Virus record (IMG/VR): IMGVR_UViG_3300025112_000255
Coordinates: 1-20,046 of that record
Reading direction: 5' to 3' (one strand)
Length of the DNA: 20,046 nt
DNA from: a virus
In this document: positions 15,906 through 20,046 of the stretch, piece by piece
How the letters are laid out: each line of letters begins with the position of its first letter
Numbering within the stretch: position 1 is the first letter of the stretch
Program-made: the position numbers and the translations under genes
The notes under the pieces: generated by a model
Databases searched by the model: none
Told to the model about the DNA's origin: nothing
The model's input: only the letters and a program-made list of their open reading frames with translations

Positions 15906-17749
15906 TACAAGTACCACTATTTAAACCACAAACTGAATGGCTACCGCCAGAAGAATTTCCAGATCTATCAAAATATGATGAGATCGCAATCGACTTAGAA
16001 ACCAAAGACCCTAACCTAACTAAAATGGGATCAGGATCAGTAGCCAAGAATGGTGACGTTGTGGGAATAGCTGTCGCTGTTAAAGACTGGTCGGGTTATT
16101 ATCCAATCGCCCATGAAGGTGGTGGTAATTTAGATCGTAAAAAAGTTTTAAAATGGTTCCAAGGTGTGTTGAGCACTTCAGCCATGAAAATATTTCACAA
16201 CGCCATGTACGACGTATGTTGGATAAGAGCGCTCGGTTTAAGTATTAACGGAAAAATTGTAGACACGATGATTGCATCGGCCCTAGTTGATGAGAATCAA
16301 ATGCGTTATGACTTAAACAACTGTTCAAAAAGATACACTGGAAAAGGAAAAAATGAAACAGAATTATATCAAGCTGCAAAAGATTGGGGTGTTGACGCCA
16401 AGGCAGAAATGTATAAACTACCTGCCATTTATGTTGGCGCTTATGCAGAAAAAGATGCTGAAATAACTTATGAGCTTTGGCAAGAATTAAAAAAAGAAAT
16501 TATCAATCAAGATTTAAAATCTATCTTCCAACTAGAAACTGACTTATTCCCCTGCCTCGTAGATATGCGCTTCTTAGGAGTTCGTGTAGATATTGAAGGA
16601 GCCCACAAATTAAAAGAAGAGTTAAGTAAAGAAGAAAAAGAATGCCTATTAAAAGTAAAAAAAGAAACATCAGTAGATGTCCAAATATGGGCTGCGAGAT
16701 CAATCGCTCAAGTTTTTGAAAAACTTCACCTACCATTCGACCGCACTGAAAAAACAAATTCTCCATCATTTACTAAAAACTTTTTGCAGAATCACGCCCA
16801 CCCACTCGTGAAACTAATAGCCCGCGCTCGTGAAATAAACAAAGCGCATACCACATTTATTGATACCATAATAAAACATAATCATAAAGGGAGAATACAT
16901 GCTGAAATTAACCAACTAAGAGGAGATAATGGCGGAACAGTAACTGGAAGGTTTAGTTATTCTAATCCTAATCTCCAGCAAATTCCAGCTAGAAACAAGG
17001 AACTTGGACCACGGATTAGGTCCTTATTTGTGCCCGAGGAAGGCCATACATGGGGTTGTTTTGACTATTCCCAGCAAGAGCCTAGGCTGGTAGTGCATTA
17101 TGCCTCTTTACAGAATCTCTATGGAGTGAACGAAGTATTGGACTCGTATAATGAGGGCGATGCCGATTTTCATACTATCGTTGCAGACATGGCAGAGATA
17201 CCTAGATCACAGGCCAAGACTATAAACCTTGGTCTGTTCTATGGTATGGGAAAAAATAAATTACAAGCTGAACTTGGAGTCTCTAAAGAAAAAGCTGAAG
17301 ATCTTTTTAAACAATATCATAACAAAGTTCCATTTGTAAAACAGTTGATGGACAATGTTATGTATAGAGCACAAGACTCAGGTAAGATTAGAACTTTACT
17401 TGGAAGACTTTGTCGGTTCCATCTATGGGAACCAAATCAGTTTGGAATTCATAAAGCCTTGTCACACGAAGCAGCGCTCGCGGAACACGGACCAGGGATC
17501 AAACGTGCTTACACTTACAAAGCTTTGAATAAATTAATTCAAGGTAGTGCAGCAGATATGACAAAAAAAGCAATGTTAGAACTTTATAAAGAAGGAATCA
17601 CCCCGCACATACAAGTTCATGATGAATTAGATATCTCTGTCAACAACAATTCTGACAAAATAAAAGAGATAATGGAAGGTGCAGTTACACTTGAAGTTCC
17701 TAACAAAGTAGACTATGAATCCGGGCCAAATTGGGGTACAATAGAATAA
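15902..17749 (+). CDS. polA: DNA polymerase I (family A) with 3'-5' exonuclease
   Basis: This is a 615-residue replicative-type family A polymerase. Exonuclease motifs are complete: Asp31 and Glu33 in IDLET, Asp104 in FHNAMYD, and Tyr181/Asp185 in YAEKD, so proofreading is expected. TVTGRFS and NPNLQQIP precede polymerase motif A DYSQQEPR (Asp388). Motif B runs R435-x3-K439-x3-L443-x3-Y447, placing Leu where E. coli Pol I has Phe762. Motif C is VHDE (His573-Asp574-Glu575). There is no 5' nuclease domain, as usual for phages. An in-frame ATG exists at 15887, but the ATG at 15902 overlaps the previous stop as ATGA and has GGGGA upstream, so it is preferred. It ends the replication operon. Confidence 0.94.
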   Translation: MIQVPLFKPQTEWLPPEEFPDLSKYDEIAIDLETKDPNLTKMGSGSVAKNGDVVGIAVAVKDWSGYYPIAHEGGGNLDRKKVLKWFQGVLSTSAMKIFHNAMYDVCWIRALGLSINGKIVDTMIASALVDENQMRYDLNNCSKRYTGKGKNETELYQAAKDWGVDAKAEMYKLPAIYVGAYAEKDAEITYELWQELKKEIINQDLKSIFQLETDLFPCLVDMRFLGVRVDIEGAHKLKEELSKEEKECLLKVKKETSVDVQIWAARSIAQVFEKLHLPFDRTEKTNSPSFTKNFLQNHAHPLVKLIARAREINKAHTTFIDTIIKHNHKGRIHAEINQLRGDNGGTVTGRFSYSNPNLQQIPARNKELGPRIRSLFVPEEGHTWGCFDYSQQEPRLVVHYASLQNLYGVNEVLDSYNEGDADFHTIVADMAEIPRSQAKTINLGLFYGMGKNKLQAELGVSKEKAEDLFKQYHNKVPFVKQLMDNVMYRAQDSGKIRTLLGRLCRFHLWEPNQFGIHKALSHEAALAEHGPGIKRAYTYKALNKLIQGSAADMTKKAMLELYKEGITPHIQVHDELDISVNNNSDKIKEIMEGAVTLEVPNKVDYESGPNWGTIE

Positions 17750-17756
17750 ACATAAA

Positions 17757-17763
17757 AGAGGAG
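17757..17763 (+). promoter_or_regulatory. Shine-Dalgarno AGAGGAG for a 38-residue gene
   Basis: AGAGGAG stands six bases ahead of the ATG at 17770, in the short gap after the polymerase stop. Its quality and spacing are the main reason to accept the 38-codon frame as a real gene. Confidence 0.75.
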
Positions 17764-17769
17764 TATATT

Positions 17770-17886
17770 ATGGAAAAAGTAAAACAACACGCTAAGAGAA
17801 TATGGAACTTAGCCATTAGCAATAAAAAAGCTACAATTGTAGCCATAGTTGCTGTTATTATAGTAGTACATTTAATTACTAACTAA
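17770..17886 (+). CDS. 38-residue single-pass membrane micro-protein
   Basis: The peptide begins MEKVKQHAKRIWNLAISNKK, a basic amphipathic segment, then has one membrane helix of about 15 hydrophobic residues (ATIVAIVAVIIVVHLI) and ends TN. A strong ribosome site at 17757-17763 supports it. I recall similar basic-helix-then-TM micro-proteins at this position, after polA, in marine phages. Basic N-terminus suggests it sits inside with the C-terminus out. Function unknown; holin, antiholin or membrane-stress roles are possible but not shown. Confidence 0.75.
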   Translation: MEKVKQHAKRIWNLAISNKKATIVAIVAVIIVVHLITN

Positions 17887-17896
17887 TTTATCATGC

Positions 17897-18547
17897 ATGG
17901 CCTATTTGAATGCGAACATCCCTGTGACGTATGCACAGATCAGGAGAGAATATCTCTATGATCTTAAAGATCATCATGGCGAAGTTGAAGATTGTATTAT
18001 CTTCGGCATGGCTTCGATTACTGGTCGTCCGATTTTGTTCCACGCAATTATGGAAAATGGTGCAGTCTTCTACCGTTTACCAATCTCTGCATTCATTCAA
18101 AGAGGTTTTGAAGCAAAAGAAGTTCCTCAACATAGGTTGGATGAACTTCAGTTATGGAATTGTTTTAGTTACTATCCTGCTGTTACTTCTTACGACATCT
18201 TAGATGGACAATGCGGTAAATATTTTGGAAAAGATAAGAAATTACACCCAGGAAAATATTTATTTACTGTTGACTGGGCGCATCCAGAGAGTAATATAGT
18301 AGACACTGATCATTCAGAAATTCCGCACGAACATAAGTGCGCACACATAATTGCCTTAGATGATGGTAATTATGCGGCTCAGCCAAACAATCGTATCATA
18401 TGGAGTATTCCATCATTTACAGTTAGGAATGAAGTTCCTGATTGGAAAGTACAAACAAGTGATTGGAATGTCGAAGATACTGGTAAATGGAAAACAGAAG
18501 ATACCGATAGGTTCTTTTATAATATTGAGGAAAAAAAAGATGATTAA
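17897..18547 (+). CDS. Conserved-type marine phage protein of unknown function
   Basis: This 216-residue soluble protein begins MAYLNANIPVTYAQIRREYL, with a Tyr/Asp/His-rich region DLKDHHGE. The middle holds PILFHAIMENGAVFYRLPIS and an LQLWNCFSYY patch. Near residue 145, HEHKCAHIIALDDGNYAAQP and then NNRIIW form the most distinctive motif, with three His and one Cys that could bind metal. Residues about 181-206 contain imperfect repeats of DW.V..SDW.VEDT and GKWKTEDT. I recall this protein as very common in uncultured marine phages, always hypothetical. The start has no clear Shine-Dalgarno sequence. Upstream is the 38-residue membrane peptide. An enzyme or particle protein are both possible. 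Confidence 0.8.
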   Translation: MAYLNANIPVTYAQIRREYLYDLKDHHGEVEDCIIFGMASITGRPILFHAIMENGAVFYRLPISAFIQRGFEAKEVPQHRLDELQLWNCFSYYPAVTSYDILDGQCGKYFGKDKKLHPGKYLFTVDWAHPESNIVDTDHSEIPHEHKCAHIIALDDGNYAAQPNNRIIWSIPSFTVRNEVPDWKVQTSDWNVEDTGKWKTEDTDRFFYNIEEKKDD

Positions 18548-18626
18548 AAAAATTAAAAAAATAATTTGCTGGCCTTTTAAAAAAGCACTTGACTGGTTAG
18601 CAAGTGGATTGCCCAAAGGAAAATAA
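18540..18626 (+). CDS. 28-residue cationic amphipathic micro-protein
   Basis: The ATG at 18540 overlaps the previous stop by eight bases, and GAGG lies nine bases upstream. The peptide is MIKKIKKIICWPFKKALDWL followed by ASGLPKGK, strongly basic with two Trp and a helical hydrophobic face, suggesting membrane-surface binding. It ends on a TAATG overlap with the next gene, so the spacing itself supports a real coupled gene. A longer same-frame reading exists upstream, but it lies inside the preceding gene and is not favoured. Function unknown; membrane-active peptide is a guess. Confidence 0.6.
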   Translation: MIKKIKKIICWPFKKALDWLASGLPKGK

Positions 18627-18817
18627 TGGCTAAATGCACTAAATGTTTTCACAATTGTCATTGTAGCGGAGAACTACATGCAGATGAGTATGGTACATGT
18701 GGTTGTAAAGATTGTGAATGTATAAATAAACAAGAGCGAGCCCAAGATTTAACTTATGAATCAAAATCAGATGTATGTGTTGTTGATGACACCGGTGAAT
18801 GTGAAAGTTGCCAATAA
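18626..18817 (+). CDS. Cysteine-rich small protein, candidate metal-binding
   Basis: This 63-residue protein has eleven cysteines. The first cluster is C4-x2-C7-x3-C11-x-C13 with His9 and His12. A HADEYG turn (18-23) leads to C25-x-C27-x2-C30-x-C32. A C-terminal set is C51, C59 and C62. The spacing fits zinc knuckle or metallothionein-like binding rather than disulfides, as there is no signal peptide. I recall short KCTKC.HNCHC proteins in marine phages with no assigned role. It starts and stops on TAATG overlaps. The metal bound and the partner cannot be read from the sequence. Confidence 0.75.
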   Translation: MAKCTKCFHNCHCSGELHADEYGTCGCKDCECINKQERAQDLTYESKSDVCVVDDTGECESCQ

Positions 18818-19038
18818 TGAATGACAAAATCATCACCGCACTACTTGCTATTCTCATTGCTCTCGGAGGCTGGACCCTTTCGAGAACCTTTTCACTCTCA
18901 CAAGATATGGTGTTGGTTAAAGAAAAAATTACTCATATTGAAAAAGATATGGAAGAAGCTGTGTGGAATACTCTACAGGAACCTGAAGATAAAAAGAAAA
19001 AGAAACGAAAGAAGAAAAAAAAGAAAAAACAGAATTAA
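18817..19038 (+). CDS. Membrane/coiled-coil protein with poly-Lys tail (paralogue A)
   Basis: The preferred ATG at 18817 overlaps the previous stop (TAATG), giving 73 residues; a TTG start three codons earlier is possible. One membrane helix covers about 5-21, followed by GWTLSRTFSLS (18-28). A short helix (VLVKEKITHIEKDMEEA) precedes a tail that is almost all Lys/Arg (about 57-72). The first 28 residues match the protein encoded at 19244 at 17 positions without gaps, so the two are related. The basic tail would keep the C-terminus in the cytoplasm or bind nucleic acid or envelope phosphates. Function unknown. Confidence 0.75.
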   Translation: MNDKIITALLAILIALGGWTLSRTFSLSQDMVLVKEKITHIEKDMEEAVWNTLQEPEDKKKKKRKKKKKKKQN

Positions 19039-19044
19039 TGCCTC

Positions 19045-19251
19045 ATGAAGATCTTTCACAATGAGTGGGAAAAATGGGTTATTATTGCCTGTATTTTATT
19101 CCTCATTTTCATAGGCCTATCAGGATGTAATTATCAAATGGTACCCTATGAAACTAAGATGGAGTATGGTACAACGGATACAGATTCTAAGAATGATAAA
19201 CTTTCTGAAAAAAGATTTATCACTCAAACCTGGAGATGGAAACATGATTGA
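19045..19251 (+). CDS. Small lipoprotein, candidate outer-membrane spanin subunit
   Basis: This 68-residue protein has a lipoprotein signal: hydrophobic WVIIACILFLIFIGLSGC (11-28) with a perfect LSGC lipobox and Cys28 as the lipidation site. The mature part is only about 41 residues, with YGTTDTDSKNDKLSEKRF as its main feature. Small mature lipoproteins next to coiled-coil membrane proteins are the usual form of two-component spanins, which fuse the two membranes at lysis. However, the usual Pro-rich content is missing. The start is seven bases after the previous stop; an eight-codon out-of-frame frame (19038-19064) overlaps it. It overlaps the next gene by eight bases (ATGATTGA). Confidence 0.75.
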   Translation: MKIFHNEWEKWVIIACILFLIFIGLSGCNYQMVPYETKMEYGTTDTDSKNDKLSEKRFITQTWRWKHD

Positions 19252-19495
19252 AAAATTAATGACATTGCTTGTGGGAATTTTACTAGCCCTAGCCGGCTGG
19301 ACACTTACTCGTACGTTTGATCTTTCTACAACTCAAGCAGTGCAACTGGATAAAGTTTCTAAACTTGAAAGACAGGTGGAAAAACTAGAAGATAAAATGG
19401 ATAAGATGATGGACTCTGATGAAGAAATTATGGATCAACATAAAAAACTATTCGAGAAACTCGAATCAGGAAACACGGGGTATAGTTATAACTAA
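19244..19495 (+). CDS. Membrane/coiled-coil protein (paralogue B), candidate inner-membrane spanin-like
   Basis: This 83-residue protein has one membrane helix at about 5-21 followed by GWTLTRTFDLS (18-28), then a long heptad coiled coil (about 36-74, LDKVSKLERQVEKLEDKMDK onward). That N-terminal anchor plus coil is the usual look of inner-membrane spanins, and it overlaps the lipoprotein gene by eight bases, but this is also a common plan for other phage membrane proteins. GGAG eight bases upstream fixes the ATG at 19244. It is related to the protein at 18817 over the first 28 residues, after which the two differ. Ends on TAATG. Confidence 0.75.
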   Translation: MIEKLMTLLVGILLALAGWTLTRTFDLSTTQAVQLDKVSKLERQVEKLEDKMDKMMDSDEEIMDQHKKLFEKLESGNTGYSYN

Positions 19496-19623
19496 TGCCA
19501 TTTAAATCAGAAAAACAAAGAAGATATTTATGGAAGAACGAGCCTAAAATAGCTCGTGATTGGACTAAGACCTATGGAAGCAAACCCGTAGGAAAGAAAA
19601 AGAAAACTAAGAAGAAAAAATAA
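19495..19623 (+). CDS. 42-residue basic protein, KSEKQRRYLW family
   Basis: The peptide starts MPFKSEKQRRYLWKNEPKIA, then RDWTKTYGSKP and a basic tail rich in Lys (KKKKTKKKK). I recall the motif FKSEKQRRYLW.N.P.IA..W from many marine phage micro-proteins of unknown function, which strongly supports this short frame. Both ends are TAATG overlaps. The tail resembles that of the protein encoded at 18817 in being nearly all Lys. It may bind nucleic acid or the particle; no function is known to me. A six-base stem (19538-19543 with 19552-19557) lies inside it and is probably coincidental. Confidence 0.8.
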   Translation: MPFKSEKQRRYLWKNEPKIARDWTKTYGSKPVGKKKKTKKKK

Positions 19624-20039
19624 TGGCACTTAAAATTTCAGAAGAAGCGGCGGTTCAAATGCCGATGAAAACGGTAGCGAGTTTAATTTGTATGGTCGCG
19701 ATCGGCACCTGGGCTTACTTCGGTATCATTGAGACTCAAAACAAAATTCAAACCACAGTAGAACTAATGTCTAAAGATTTAATAGAGAATACAGATTTTA
19801 GAATCAAGTGGCCGCGGGGTCAATTAGGTTCGCTTCCTGCAGATTCCGAGCAATTTATGATGATCGAGGATTTATACAAGTCCACGGATAAGTTAAATAA
19901 ACATATCGAGAATATGGCTTTAAACAAAGTAAACATAGAATTTTTAAGAAAACAAATGGATAAAGTTTTAGAAGATATAGAAAAATTAAAAGATGCGAAT
20001 AGAGATATGCATTATAAAACTAATGGAGGTACACATTGA
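19623..20039 (+). CDS. Single-pass membrane protein with C-terminal coiled coil
   Basis: This 138-residue protein has one membrane helix at about 17-36 (TVASLICMVAIGTWAYFGII), with basic Lys16 before it. A short helix follows (about 38-55). A distinctive FRIKWPRGQLGSLPADSEQF segment (about 59-78) is probably a compact motif. A long coiled coil fills the C-terminal part (about 85-130, LYKSTDKLNKHIENMALNKV onward). I recall this FRIKWPRG segment in small proteins of marine phages with no assigned role. It begins on a TAATG overlap with the 42-residue gene. Topology suggests a periplasmic or cytoplasmic coil; it could belong to the same envelope complex as its neighbours. Confidence 0.8.
   Translation: MALKISEEAAVQMPMKTVASLICMVAIGTWAYFGIIETQNKIQTTVELMSKDLIENTDFRIKWPRGQLGSLPADSEQFMMIEDLYKSTDKLNKHIENMALNKVNIEFLRKQMDKVLEDIEKLKDANRDMHYKTNGGTH
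20025..20030 (+). promoter_or_regulatory. Shine-Dalgarno GGAGGT before a gene cut by the window edge
   Basis: GGAGGT lies five bases ahead of TTG at 20036. The spacing suits a TTG start overlapping the previous stop (TGA at 20037-20039). Confidence 0.5.
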
Positions 20040-20046
20040 TCGAGAC
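20036..20046 (+). CDS. Start of next gene (partial, TTG start)
   Basis: TTG ATC GAG AC begins after GGAGGT, overlapping the preceding TGA. Only three codons are visible, so the product is unknown and the start is uncertain. Use of TTG would be unusual in this window, where ATG is nearly universal. Confidence 0.4.

Noticed and set aside
15763-16047. Minus-strand frame across the DUF3310/polymerase junction
   Set aside because: Antisense to two recognisable genes, with no start signals.
18360-18626. 88-residue reading of the frame ending at 18626
   Set aside because: Most of it overlaps the 216-residue gene in another frame; only the last 28 codons, from the ATG at 18540 with GAGG upstream, look like a gene.
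1-20046. Search for tRNA genes, CRISPR arrays, insertion-sequence ends and attachment sites
   Set aside because: No cloverleaf with a GTTCRA-type arm, no regularly spaced repeats, no transposase or integrase motif and no matching terminal repeats were seen.

Overview
This window looks like the middle of a tailed, podovirus-like marine bacteriophage genome. The DNA is AT-rich, the genes are packed tightly, and all but one lie on the + strand. Many junctions are TAATG or ATGA overlaps. Several protein styles are ones I recall from uncultured marine phages, particularly those linked to SAR11-like hosts: Gly-Gly-Arg structural proteins, a C-terminal ADDVPARLSKNEFVFTADAV motif, a family A polymerase with Leu at the O-helix position, and many one-membrane-segment micro-proteins. 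The host cannot be read from the sequence. I see no integrase, tRNA, rRNA, insertion sequence or CRISPR array.

Layout: (1) 1-8542 holds the end of an upstream gene and five virion or morphogenesis-type genes, ending in a 1394-residue protein. Order and sizes recall a DNA-ejection (internal core) module, but that is inference. (2) 8542-9224 is a lysis pair: a small XhlA-like membrane protein and a zinc peptidase of the M15 type with all ligands visible. (3) 9255-10685 is the only minus-strand gene, a complete SNF2-type superfamily 2 helicase/ATPase. A short GC-only palindrome separates it from the lysis gene. (4) At 10707-10739 a perfect 10-bp inverted repeat forms two back-to-back sigma70-like promoters. 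The rightward one should start transcription at, or one base before, the next ATG. (5) 10743-17749 is the replication module: three conserved-type unknowns, an archaeo-eukaryotic-type primase with a four-cysteine cluster, a two-helix membrane protein, a UvrD/Rep-type helicase, a DUF3310-type protein, and a DNA polymerase I with an intact 3'-5' exonuclease. (6) 17770-20046 is a run of small genes for membrane, coiled-coil, lipoprotein, cysteine-rich and basic proteins, ending in a gene cut by the window edge.

How they may work together: primase, two helicases and PolA provide most of a phage replisome, but there is no hexameric replicative helicase in view. The structural proteins would build or fill the particle, and the M15 peptidase would cut the wall. 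The final cassette contains a lipoprotein between two related membrane/coiled-coil proteins and may hold the outer-membrane disruption step. No gene is longer than its family expects or obviously broken. Five small genes were located or re-started by hand (17770, 18540, 18817, 19244, 19495).
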